A stretch of 64,000 nt of DNA from assembly GCA_902766735.1 (NCBI GenBank), contig CACXEU010000099.1, positions 22,870-86,869 of the forward strand, in the 5' to 3' direction. Below are positions 8,860 through 16,645 of this stretch, one piece after another. The stretch comes from an uncultured Lachnospiraceae bacterium (lineage in GTDB: Bacteria; Bacillota; Clostridia; Lachnospirales; Lachnospiraceae). The position numbers and the translations under genes are program-made. Position 1 is the stretch's first letter; each line of letters opens with the position of its first letter. A model generated the notes under the pieces. The model was not told the origin of the DNA and did no database searches. It saw only the letters and a program-made list of their open reading frames with translations.

Positions 8860-9687
8860 ATGTATAAAGTAATAATTGTAGATGATGAACCGATTATCTG
8901 TGAAGGACTTCGCATCAGTGTGAAATGGGAAGAGTATAATTGCGAAGTCGTAGGTACCGCAGGAAACGGTTTGGAAGGGTTAGAGTTAGTACGGGAGTTA
9001 CATCCTGATATAATATTTTCGGATATATCCATGAATAATATGGATGGGCTTGCTATGGTTGCAGCGATTAAATCAGAATTTCCACGGACAGAAGTTTGTT
9101 TACTGACGGGATATCGAAATTTTGAATACGCTCAGCAGGCGATTAAACTCGGGGTGACAAGATATTTATTGAAACCTTCTCAGATGGATGAAATTCATGA
9201 AGCCATCGAGTGTATGACGAACAACTTGAGTAATGACTTGGAAGAACAGCATATCGAGGGAAAAATATGGAATGTTTCGGATAAGAAAGAAAAATATCTG
9301 TATGAAAACTTTATTAAGAATCGTCCGGAGGTAGATCCGAATTCTGATTCTAAAATTAAGGAAACGGAAGCAAACAACTATATTGCCAAAAAAGCACTGG
9401 AATATATGTATGACAATTACAAAATGAAATTATCCCTAAAGGAAGTTTCTGAGTATTGTTACATCAGCAGTTGGCATTTAAGTAAGTTATTGAACCAGTA
9501 TACAGGAAGAGGGTTCTTTGAAATCGTGAATAAAATCCGTGTGGATGAAGCAAAGAAGCTTCTTAGAACTACTGCATATAAAGTGCAGGATGTGGCAGAT
9601 ATGGTTGGATTTGTGGATGTTGCTCATTTTTCAAGAATATTTAAAAACTACGAAGGAATTGCTCCTTCGGAGTATCGACATCAGTAA
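8860..9687 (+). CDS. Response regulator with AraC-type DNA-binding domain (YesN type)
   Basis: 275 residues from the ATG at 8860, with ACGAGGAG upstream; the in-frame TTG at 8791 is the -35 region. An N-terminal receiver has DDEP, phospho-acceptor Asp55 in IIFSDISMNNMDG, the LLTGYRNFEYA switch segment and the conserved Lys in YLLKPSQ. A ~50-residue linker is followed by an AraC HTH pair with SLKEVSEYCYISSWHLSKLLNQYTGRGF-like and VQDVADMVGFVDVAHFSRIFK-like helices. Partner of the YesM-type kinase at 3477. Likely activates the chitobiose transport and catabolic genes. Its own promoter sits between it and the transporter genes. Confidence 0.92.
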   Translation: MYKVIIVDDEPIICEGLRISVKWEEYNCEVVGTAGNGLEGLELVRELHPDIIFSDISMNNMDGLAMVAAIKSEFPRTEVCLLTGYRNFEYAQQAIKLGVTRYLLKPSQMDEIHEAIECMTNNLSNDLEEQHIEGKIWNVSDKKEKYLYENFIKNRPEVDPNSDSKIKETEANNYIAKKALEYMYDNYKMKLSLKEVSEYCYISSWHLSKLLNQYTGRGFFEIVNKIRVDEAKKLLRTTAYKVQDVADMVGFVDVAHFSRIFKNYEGIAPSEYRHQ

Positions 9688-9747
9688 GAATCCACGGAAG
9701 ACTTCTCAAAGCCGGCTGTGGAAAACAGTGAAATTTAGGAGGCTAAA

Positions 9748-10479
9748 ATGAGAATTATTAAAGCGCCGGACTATCAGTCCATGAGTAGAATGGCAGCAAA
9801 CATTATTTCTGCACAGATTATTATGAAACCGAAATGTGTATTAGGACTTGCAACAGGATCCACACCACTTGGAATATATGCACAGTTAATTGACTGGTAC
9901 AAGAAAGGCGATTTAGATTTTAGTGAAGTTCAGACCATTAACTTAGACGAATATAAGGGACTGGCACCGGATAACGATCAGAGTTATCGTTATTTCATGA
10001 ACCAGAACCTTTTCAATCACATAAACATTGACATGAAGAACACATATGTTCCGGATGGCCTGGAAATGGATAGCGAAAAGGCATGTAATGATTACAACAA
10101 CATTATTCTGAATTCCGGAGGTGTTGATATGCAGCTGTTGGGATTAGGAAACAACGGACACATTGGATTTAACGAACCGGACGAAGCTTTTGAAAAGATG
10201 ACCCATTGTGTGAAACTTGCAGAAAGTACAGTTCAGGCAAACTCAAGATTTTTTGAAACCATTGATGAAGTGCCAAAGGAAGCCTACACCATGGGAATTA
10301 AATCCATCATGCAGGCAAGAAAGATTGTCGTAGTAGTAAACGGAAGCGGAAAAGCACAGATTGTAAAGGAAGCATTTTTCGGACCGGTTACTCCAAAGGT
10401 TCCGGCATCTGTACTCCAGTTACATAATGACGTGACTTTAGTAGGGGATGCGGAAGCATTGGCTTTATTAGATTTATAA
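9748..10479 (+). CDS. nagB: Glucosamine-6-phosphate deaminase
   Basis: 243 residues, normal length. It converts glucosamine-6-P to fructose-6-P and ammonia in the cytoplasm, the last step of GlcNAc catabolism. Visible sites are the phosphate loop GLATGSTPLGIY, catalytic Asp67 in NLDEYKGL, and GLGNNGHIGFNEP with His138 and Glu143. The start has TTAGGAGG upstream. It follows the response regulator by 60 bases and precedes nagA, with the repeat array between them. Confidence 0.96.
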   Translation: MRIIKAPDYQSMSRMAANIISAQIIMKPKCVLGLATGSTPLGIYAQLIDWYKKGDLDFSEVQTINLDEYKGLAPDNDQSYRYFMNQNLFNHINIDMKNTYVPDGLEMDSEKACNDYNNIILNSGGVDMQLLGLGNNGHIGFNEPDEAFEKMTHCVKLAESTVQANSRFFETIDEVPKEAYTMGIKSIMQARKIVVVVNGSGKAQIVKEAFFGPVTPKVPASVLQLHNDVTLVGDAEALALLDL

Positions 10480-10486
10480 GAAGAAA

Positions 10487-10512
10487 AAGGGATGTGTGAA
10501 AACATATCCCTT
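10487..10512 (+). terminator. Weak terminator or 3' hairpin after nagB
   Basis: AAGGGATGTG pairs with CATATCCCTT over 10 bp (one G-U) around TGAAAA. Only ATATTATA follows, so termination is likely partial and transcription may continue through the repeat array to nagA. Confidence 0.5.
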
Positions 10513-10519
10513 ATATTAT

Positions 10520-11006
10520 AAGTGGAAATGCACCCAAAACGTAAAAAAGTACTATTAAGGTGCAACAGAAATGATGAGATTCAAGTAAAAGTGCACTCGA
10601 AACGTGAAAAAGCACCGATAGGGTGCAGTCAGAGTGAAGAAATTCAAGTGGAAGTGCACCCAAAACGTAAAAAAGTACCGATAGGGTGCAACAGAAATGA
10701 TGAGATTCAAGTGAAAGTGCACCCGAAACGTGAAAAAGCACCGATAGGGTGCAGTCAGAGTGAAGAAATATAAGTAAAAGTGCACTCGAAAAGTGAAAAA
10801 GCACCGATAGGGTGCAGTAGGAGTGAAGAAATTCAAGTGAAAGTGCACCCGAAACGTAAAAAAGCACCGATAGGGTGCAGTAGGAGTGAAAAAATTCAAG
10901 TGGAAGTGAACCCAAAACGTAAAAAAGTACCATTAAGGTACAGTCGAGGGAATGAATTTTAAGAAAAGATGCACCAAATATGGGAAAAAGTGTCATTGGG
11001 GTGCAT
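10520..11006 (+). repeat. Tandem array of eight 63-bp repeats between nagB and nagA
   Basis: Units start at 10520, 10583, 10646, 10709, 10772, 10835, 10898 and 10961; the last is shorter and diverged. There are no unique spacers, so this is not CRISPR. Every unit carries an outer inverted repeat TGCACYC...GGGTGCA and an inner small hairpin GYACC-5 bases-GGTRC. In unit 7 the inner stem has changed on both arms (GTACC/GGTAC instead of GCACC/GGTGC), which preserves pairing. Because 63 is a multiple of three, long open frames run through the array on both strands. The plus frame carries a 21-residue peptide repeat but has stops at the unit 4/5 junction and before unit 8. A structured RNA or DNA element is more likely than a protein. 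The stretch holds no recognised gene. Confidence 0.93.
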
Positions 11007-11028
11007 TTTAGAAGATAGGAGATTAGCG

Positions 11029-12150
11029 ATGATTATTAAGAATGGTTTAGTGTATATGGAAGATTTCCAGTTTCGTCAGGTGAATATTAAGTGTATTGAC
11101 GGAGTGATTCAGAAAATTACGGATGTGGAGATTGAACCGGAAATCGGTGAAGAAGTCATTGATGCGGCAGGGATGAAGGTGATTCCGGGGTTAACAGATA
11201 TTCATTTTCATGGGTGTATGAATTATGACCTTTGTGATGCGACGGATGAAGCCATTACCGCAATGGCGACTTATCAAAAATCAAAAGGGGTAACTACTAT
11301 TTGCCCGGCGACTATGACACTGCCAAAAGATAAATTGATGGAAATCGTTGACGTGGCAGCAAATCATGAGAGAAAAGAAGGGGAAGCAGAATTGATAGGA
11401 ATCAATCTGGAAGGACCTTTTATTTCTCCGGACAGAGTGGGAGCACAGAATCCGAAGTTCGTACATCGTGCAGATGCAGGATTTTTGAGAGATTTGATTC
11501 AGGCATCCGGCGGATTGACGAAGTTAGTAACTATTGCACCGGAGGAAGAAGGTGCATTAGAATGCATCGGTGATTTAAAGGATGAAATCAAGTTTTCCAT
11601 CGGCCATACCATGGCAAATTATGAAGAAACAGTTGCAGGAATTAAGGCCGGAGTCAGACATATGACACATATGTTTAATGCCATGCCGGGATTGACCCAT
11701 AGAGCACCGGGACCAATTGCAGCAGCAGTGGAAACACCGGGGATGACTGTGGAATTGATTTGTGACGGATATCATATTAATCCGGCAATGATTCGTCTGG
11801 CATTTCGAATGTTTGGACCGGATCGCATCATTACAATCAGTGATAGTTGCAGGGCTTGTGGAATGGAGCCGGGAGCATATGAACTGGGGGGACAGACAGT
11901 TTATTTGAAGGATGGTGTAGCAAGATTGGAAGATGGGACTATTGCTGCCAGTGCAACGAATATTTATGACTGTATGGTGAATACAATTCAGTATGGTGTG
12001 CCGGAAGAACTGGCGATTCGTGCGGCAACGTATAATCCGGTAAAGGCAATCGGAATGGAAAAGATATATGGTTCCATTTCTGAAGGGAAAAAAGCAAATC
12101 TGGTTCTCGTAAATATGGACTATGAAATTCAGCAGGTAATCGGGCAATAA
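11029..12150 (+). CDS. nagA: N-acetylglucosamine-6-phosphate deacetylase
   Basis: 373 residues from the ATG at 11029 with TAGGAGATT upstream. A longer in-frame start at 10969 would translate the last repeat unit and is rejected. It removes acetate from GlcNAc-6-P to give GlcN-6-P for NagB. Visible metal and catalytic sites of the amidohydrolase barrel: DIHFHG (His59, His61), NLEGPFISPDRVGAQNP, IGHTMANYEE, HMFNAMPGLTHRAPG, DGYHINP, and the catalytic Asp in TISDSCRACGM. The coding region begins about 20 bases after the repeat array, so the last hairpin lies in its leader. Confidence 0.96.
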   Translation: MIIKNGLVYMEDFQFRQVNIKCIDGVIQKITDVEIEPEIGEEVIDAAGMKVIPGLTDIHFHGCMNYDLCDATDEAITAMATYQKSKGVTTICPATMTLPKDKLMEIVDVAANHERKEGEAELIGINLEGPFISPDRVGAQNPKFVHRADAGFLRDLIQASGGLTKLVTIAPEEEGALECIGDLKDEIKFSIGHTMANYEETVAGIKAGVRHMTHMFNAMPGLTHRAPGPIAAAVETPGMTVELICDGYHINPAMIRLAFRMFGPDRIITISDSCRACGMEPGAYELGGQTVYLKDGVARLEDGTIAASATNIYDCMVNTIQYGVPEELAIRAATYNPVKAIGMEKIYGSISEGKKANLVLVNMDYEIQQVIGQ

Positions 12151-12172
12151 AGAGAAAAGAAGTGCCAAAACA

Positions 12173-12202
12173 TTGACAAATAGGGGTATTGTAGGCTATT
12201 AT
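12173..12202 (+). promoter_or_regulatory. Probable sigma-A promoter of greA
   Basis: Consensus TTGACA at 12173, 18-base spacer, TATTAT at 12197, about 36 bases before the greA start. Confidence 0.65.
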
Positions 12203-12237
12203 AAAGTGTAAAACTCGAGTAATGGAGGAATTGAAAA

Positions 12238-12720
12238 ATGGCAGATAGCATTAAGAAGAATATTCTGACTCATGAAGGTCTTCAGGAATTAGAAGCTGAG
12301 TTAGAAGATTTAAAAGTAAATCGTAGAAAAGATATTGCTCAGAAATTAAAAGAAGCAAGAGCTCAGGGTGACTTATCAGAAAACGCTGAATATGATGCGG
12401 CAAAAGATGAGCAGAGAGATATCGAAGCCAGAATTGAAGAAATTGAAAAGATTTTGAAAAACGTTGAAGTCGTAAGTGCAGAAGACGTTGATGATACAAA
12501 GATTAACATTGGTTGTCACATCAAAATTCATGATTATGAATACGATGAAGATTTGGAATTCAGTATTGTTGGTTCTACACAAGCGAACAGCCTTCATGGA
12601 AAAATTTCCAATGAATCTCCACTTGGTTCTGCTTTAATCGGTCACGAAGTTGGCGATGAAGTAGAAGTAGAAATGGGAGAATCCGTTAACAAATATAAAG
12701 TATTGGAAATCAATAAATAA
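12238..12720 (+). CDS. greA: Transcription elongation factor GreA
   Basis: 160 residues, the usual length. GreA enters the RNA polymerase secondary channel and triggers cleavage of backtracked transcripts. The N-terminal coiled coil is visible (LTHEGLQELEAELEDLKVNR, then GDLSENAEYDAAKDEQ with the acidic tip residues), followed by the C-terminal FKBP-like half with SPLGSALIGHEVGDEVEVE. Good ATGGAGGAATTG site. It lies directly upstream of lysS, a common arrangement in Clostridia. Confidence 0.97.
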   Translation: MADSIKKNILTHEGLQELEAELEDLKVNRRKDIAQKLKEARAQGDLSENAEYDAAKDEQRDIEARIEEIEKILKNVEVVSAEDVDDTKINIGCHIKIHDYEYDEDLEFSIVGSTQANSLHGKISNESPLGSALIGHEVGDEVEVEMGESVNKYKVLEINK

Positions 12721-12736
12721 GGAATTGAAACATGAC

Positions 12737-12766
12737 GACTCAGATATTCGAAAGATTATCTGAGTC
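12737..12766 (+). terminator. Hairpin between greA and lysS, possible weak terminator
   Basis: GACTCAGATA pairs perfectly with TATCTGAGTC around a 10-base loop, followed only by ATTTCT. Partial termination or RNA stabilisation; lysS starts 30 bases later and has no other clear promoter. Confidence 0.45.
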
Positions 12767-12796
12767 ATTTCTAAGATAAAGAAAAGGAGTAGTGTA

Positions 12797-14299
12797 ATGG
12801 CACAGGAAAATAACAATGGTCAGCCAACCAACGCGAAGCAGCTTTTAAAGGTGCGTCGTGATAAGCTGGCTGAATTGCAGGAAAATGGCAAGGACCCATA
12901 TCAGATTACAAAGTATGATGTAACACATCACAGTACAGAAATTAAAGATAACTTTGATACTATGGAAGGACAGATTGTAAGCATTGCAGGCCGTATTATG
13001 TTAAAGCGTGTAATGGGTAAGGCTTCCTTCTGTAACGTTCAGGACAGAGATGGAAACATTCAGGTTTATGTTGCCAGAGACAGTCTTGGGGAAGAACCAT
13101 TTGATGAATATAAGGCATTCAAGAGAATGGATATCGGTGACATTGTGGGAATCAAGGGTGAAGTATTCCGTACAAAGATGGGAGAAATTTCCATCCATGC
13201 TACCGAAGTTACTTTATTGACTAAGAGCTTACAGATTTTGCCGGAAAAATTCCATGGAATGACTAATGCAGATCTGAAATATCGTCAGAGATATGTGGAT
13301 TTGATCATGGATCAGAAGTCCAAGGAAACATTCATCAAGCGTTCTAAGATTATTAAGGAAATCCGTAACTTCTTAGATGCAAAGGATTTCATGGAAGTAG
13401 AAACACCGATGTTGGTGCACAATGCCGGTGGTGCTGCAGCAAGACCATTTGAAACACATTACAATTCATTGGATGAAGATGTAAAACTTCGTATTTCTTT
13501 GGAATTATACTTAAAGAGATTAATTGTAGGTGGTTTGGAACGAGTATACGAAATCGGACGTGTATTCCGTAACGAAGGTGTTGATACCAGACATAATCCG
13601 GAATTTACATTGATGGAATTATATCAGGCGTACACAGACTACTACGGAATGATGGACTTAACAGAAGAAATGTTTAAGTATCTGGCTGAAAAAGTTGTGG
13701 GAAGCACAAAGTTTACTTACAATGGAATTGAAATCGACTTCAGCAAGCCGTTTGAACGTATTACAATGAACGATTGTATTAAGAAATATACAGGAATTGA
13801 TTTCGATGAAGTGAAGACTGATGAAGAAGCAAAGGCATTGGCAAAAGAACATCATGTAGAGTTCGAAGAACGTCACTGCAAGGGCGATATCGTAAACCTC
13901 TTCTTCGAAGAATTCTGTGAAAAGAATTTAATTCAGCCTACTTTCGTTATGGACCATCCAATTGCAATCAGTCCATTAACAAAGAAGAAACCGGACGATC
14001 CGGAAAAGGTAGAGCGTTTCGAGTTATTCATCAACACATGGGAAATGTGTAACGCATATTCAGAGCTTAACGATCCAATCGACCAGAGAGAACGTTTTGC
14101 TGCACAGGAAGAAGCTTTTGCAGCTGGTGATGATGAAGCAGAACACACGGATGAAGACTTCTTAAATGCATTGGAAATCGGTATGCCTCCTACAGGTGGT
14201 ATTGGATACGGAATTGACAGATTGGTAATGTTATTAACAGACAGCCAGGCAATTAGAGACGTATTATTATTCCCAACACTTAAAACTATTAAAAAATAA
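12797..14299 (+). CDS. lysS: Lysyl-tRNA synthetase, class II
   Basis: 500 residues, full length. It charges tRNA-Lys. N-terminal OB-fold anticodon-binding domain ([18 protein letters not shown], about 58-75), then the class II core with motif 1 around [21 protein letters not shown], motif 2 [23 protein letters not shown], and motif 3 [13 protein letters not shown] near the end. The start follows AAAAGGAG. No T-box leader fits in the 76-base gap after greA. Confidence 0.97.
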   Translation: MAQENNNGQPTNAKQLLKVRRDKLAELQENGKDPYQITKYDVTHHSTEIKDNFDTMEGQIVSIAGRIMLKRVMGKASFCNVQDRDGNIQVYVARDSLGEEPFDEYKAFKRMDIGDIVGIKGEVFRTKMGEISIHATEVTLLTKSLQILPEKFHGMTNADLKYRQRYVDLIMDQKSKETFIKRSKIIKEIRNFLDAKDFMEVETPMLVHNAGGAAARPFETHYNSLDEDVKLRISLELYLKRLIVGGLERVYEIGRVFRNEGVDTRHNPEFTLMELYQAYTDYYGMMDLTEEMFKYLAEKVVGSTKFTYNGIEIDFSKPFERITMNDCIKKYTGIDFDEVKTDEEAKALAKEHHVEFEERHCKGDIVNLFFEEFCEKNLIQPTFVMDHPIAISPLTKKKPDDPEKVERFELFINTWEMCNAYSELNDPIDQRERFAAQEEAFAAGDDEAEHTDEDFLNALEIGMPPTGGIGYGIDRLVMLLTDSQAIRDVLLFPTLKTIKK

Positions 14300-14310
14300 A
14301 ATGAAATAAA

Positions 14311-14346
14311 AATGGAGTTTCCATACTTTGGAAATTCCATTTTTTC
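14311..14346 (+). terminator. Intrinsic terminator after lysS
   Basis: AATGGAGTTTCCA pairs with TGGAAATTCCATT (one G-U) around TACTT and runs into TTTTTT. Confidence 0.88.
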
Positions 14347-14443
14347 TTTTCTCAGAAAGTCTTTTAAGTTTGAAGGAAAATCAATTATAATAGAACTAAT
14401 GTATAAAATGGACGGATGAATTAGGTGGAGAAAGGAGATGCCT

Positions 14444-15232
14444 ATGAGTATTGAAATAAAAAGCATTACGACGAAACGGTCAACTATGAAATATTTTGTG
14501 TTTGGAACAGGAGATAAGGATTTTATTTTGGTTCCGGGTGTGGGAATCAGAGATAACACATTAAGTGCTGATGCAATTGTGGAATATTATAAGCCTTTTT
14601 CGGAGGATTACAAAGTTTATGTATTTGATATCAGGGAGAATCTTCCGAAGCAATACACCATCGATGACATGATGGAGGATTTGTATGAGGCCATCACTAG
14701 TCTTGGGGTTCGGAAGGCTTATTTCAACGGTTGCTCCATGGGGGGCATGATTGTACAGCGGATGGAAATCAAACATCCGGAGGTGGTAATCAAGGGTGTT
14801 TTATCTTCTACCATTTGTACAATCTCTGAACAGGCCAGGGATACACTAACTTCCTGGAGGGATTTGACTGCGACAGGAGAACTAAAAAAACTGGCGGAAT
14901 GTTCTTGCCAGCAGGTGTATACGAAATCTTTTTATGAGAAGTTTTATGATTTCTTAGTGGACTATCACGTGAATGCGAGTGTAGAGGATGCCAGACGCTT
15001 TATTGTCCAAATTAATGCAATTCTGGATTATGATAACAAGGAAGTAGGGGAGACAAAGCCAAAGACTCTGGTGATAACGGCAAAAGGGGATCAGACATTC
15101 TCCTATAAAGAGGCAGTGGATATGGCAGAAAAAATTGGATGTGAGGTGTTGGTTTATGAAGGGTTCTCTCATGCAGTTTATGATGAAGCACCGGACTATT
15201 TGGAACAGGTAAAGGCATTTTTTGAAAATTAG
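14444..15232 (+). CDS. Alpha/beta hydrolase fold protein
   Basis: 262 residues from the ATG at 14444, well spaced from AAAGGAG; the ATG at 14438 abuts it. Alpha/beta hydrolase core: FILVPGVGIRDNT (oxyanion-side loop), nucleophile elbow GCSMGG, TLVITAKGDQTF carrying the probable acid, and terminal His in EGFSHAVYDEAP. Cytoplasmic, no signal peptide. The substrate cannot be told. The next gene is another Ser hydrolase, possibly co-transcribed (41-base gap). A TATAAT at 14386 may be its -10. Confidence 0.8.
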   Translation: MSIEIKSITTKRSTMKYFVFGTGDKDFILVPGVGIRDNTLSADAIVEYYKPFSEDYKVYVFDIRENLPKQYTIDDMMEDLYEAITSLGVRKAYFNGCSMGGMIVQRMEIKHPEVVIKGVLSSTICTISEQARDTLTSWRDLTATGELKKLAECSCQQVYTKSFYEKFYDFLVDYHVNASVEDARRFIVQINAILDYDNKEVGETKPKTLVITAKGDQTFSYKEAVDMAEKIGCEVLVYEGFSHAVYDEAPDYLEQVKAFFEN

Positions 15233-15273
15233 ATACGGCTTAACGTTGACATAGGTGTAGATTGGAGGCACAT

Positions 15274-16284
15274 ATGAGAAAGTATATCATTGGAATCGTG
15301 ATTGTGCTGGTTTTGTTATTAGGAGGGATTGCTATGGTGGTAATAAAAAATGAAACGAAGGAAAAGAAACCGATAAAATCTAATGGTGTGGATTATTCCA
15401 AAAAAGAAAACTGGGTCTTTAACGAAAACGACGTAGAAGGAAAGGATGCAGATATTTTTATCGTTTGTTCTACGGCAATTGAAGGCGATGATTCCCACTT
15501 TAACATGGACTTGGCTGATGAGGAGATGAGAACTATGTTTTCCTTGACCACTGCCTTGGAAAGCGGTACTTATGGGGACAGGGCACGAGTGTTTGCACCA
15601 TATTACAGACAGGTTGGTTTAAGTGCCTGCTACTTGTCTGAGGAAGACCGAGAAAAGTATTTTAATATCGGATTTACGGATGTACAGGATGCTTTTGAAT
15701 ATTATATGGAGCATTATAACAATGGAAGGCCGTTTATTCTGGCAGGATATTCCCAGGGAGCACAGGTATGTATGAAACTTATGAAAGAAAATATGGGAAA
15801 TCAGGCACGACAGGATTTGCTTGTGGCATGCTATGCGATTGGTTGGAAAATCACAGATGAGGATTTAGCAAATAATCCACAGATTAAGATGGCAACCGGA
15901 GAAACAGATACGGGCGTGGTGATTTCCTACGACTGCGAAGCGGAATCCGTAACATCTTCCTTTATTATTCCGAAGGGAGTAAAGGTTCATTCAATCAATC
16001 CGTTGAATTGGAAAACAGATTCAACAACAGCGGATAAATCACTTCACAAAGGAGCATGTATTGCAGATGAAAAATGTGAGATTGTTCAGGAAATTAATCA
16101 GTTCACGGGATGCTATCTGGATGAAACCCGTGGCTCATTGAAAGTCACAGATGTTCCAATTGAGGAGTATTCTCTGGACATTGATATTTTTGGAAAAGGT
16201 GACTATCATTGGTTTGATTTACAGTTTTTCTATAATAATATCAAGGAGAATGTTTCAAAGAGAATTGATGCCTATTTGAAATAG
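15274..16284 (+). CDS. Membrane-anchored DUF3089-like alpha/beta hydrolase
   Basis: 336 residues from the ATG at 15274 with TTGGAGG upstream; the TTG at 15262 lies inside that site. An N-terminal hydrophobic segment (about 5-25) is an uncleaved anchor or signal peptide, so the enzyme works outside the membrane. The body matches the DUF3089 layout: DIFIVCSTAIEGDDSHFNMD, VFAPYYRQVGL, FTDVQDAFEYYMEHYNNGRPF and nucleophile elbow LAGYSQGAQVC. Substrate unknown; some relatives are esterase-like. Ends in front of a strong terminator. Confidence 0.78.
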   Translation: MRKYIIGIVIVLVLLLGGIAMVVIKNETKEKKPIKSNGVDYSKKENWVFNENDVEGKDADIFIVCSTAIEGDDSHFNMDLADEEMRTMFSLTTALESGTYGDRARVFAPYYRQVGLSACYLSEEDREKYFNIGFTDVQDAFEYYMEHYNNGRPFILAGYSQGAQVCMKLMKENMGNQARQDLLVACYAIGWKITDEDLANNPQIKMATGETDTGVVISYDCEAESVTSSFIIPKGVKVHSINPLNWKTDSTTADKSLHKGACIADEKCEIVQEINQFTGCYLDETRGSLKVTDVPIEEYSLDIDIFGKGDYHWFDLQFFYNNIKENVSKRIDAYLK

Positions 16285-16327
16285 AAGTGGAATCCATAAA
16301 TAAATGATATGGATGGGAAAACGATAA

Positions 16328-16366
16328 AAGGACGATTCAGGTTCATGACCTAAATCGTCCTCTTTT
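16328..16366. terminator. Terminator after the DUF3089 gene, possibly bidirectional
   Basis: AAAAGGACGATT pairs with AATCGTCCTCTTTT around an inner CAGGT/ACCT hairpin. T-rich on the plus side and A-rich before the stem, so it could also stop leftward transcription. Confidence 0.75.
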
Positions 16367-16559
16367 ATTTATCTTTTTCCATATTTACCCGAACCAGACA
16401 TACTATTAGTAATGCGGACACCACGTAGGCACAAGGCACCTGAAATGCCGGAAAGATGGATAAGGAAAATCCGATGGCCGAAATCACAACAGTTGCAACG
16501 CTAACCCATTTCCATAAAGTCGTTTTTGCGGTAAAAAACCAGTAGCCGGTACAAAACAA
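16365..16559 (-). CDS. Possible small membrane protein or gene remnant
   Basis: A 64-codon frame with two to three hydrophobic segments (for example VSVATVVISAIGFSLSIF and YVVSALLIVCLV) and a charged end RVNMEKDK, as in real small membrane proteins. It starts at TTG with no ribosome binding site, and the frame continues upstream into the ptsI terminator without a good start. It may be the tail of a decayed gene or a minor product translated after readthrough. The 16285-16645 interval otherwise holds only the two terminators. Confidence 0.3.
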   Translation of the reverse strand: MFCTGYWFFTAKTTLWKWVSVATVVISAIGFSLSIFPAFQVPCAYVVSALLIVCLVRVNMEKDK

Positions 16560-16571
16560 AGTTATTGCACA

Positions 16572-16606
16572 TAAAATAACTCCGGAACAATAGATATCCC
16601 GGAGTT
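16572..16606 (-). terminator. Terminator of the fructose PTS operon
   Basis: Read on the minus strand, AACTCCGG pairs with CCGGAGTT around a 13-base loop and is followed by ATTTTAT, 40 bases past the ptsI stop. Confidence 0.65.
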
Positions 16607-16645
16607 GTTTGCTCTAACCCATGAAAACCGGAATGGTTTTGCATG

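Noticed and set aside
10520..11006. CRISPR array
   Set aside because: The units touch each other and vary throughout their length; there are no unique spacers, and no cas genes are present.
10969..11028. nagA starting at 10969 with a repeat-derived N terminus
   Set aside because: The ATG at 11029 has a proper AGGAG site and gives the normal family N terminus; the extra 20 residues are just translation of the last repeat unit.
12251..12499. Leu-rich minus-strand frame opposite greA
   Set aside because: Shadow of a well-supported gene on the plus strand; no ribosome site or promoter.
12721..12796. T-box leader for lysS
   Set aside because: The gap is only 76 bases with one simple hairpin; no specifier loop or T-box sequence is present.
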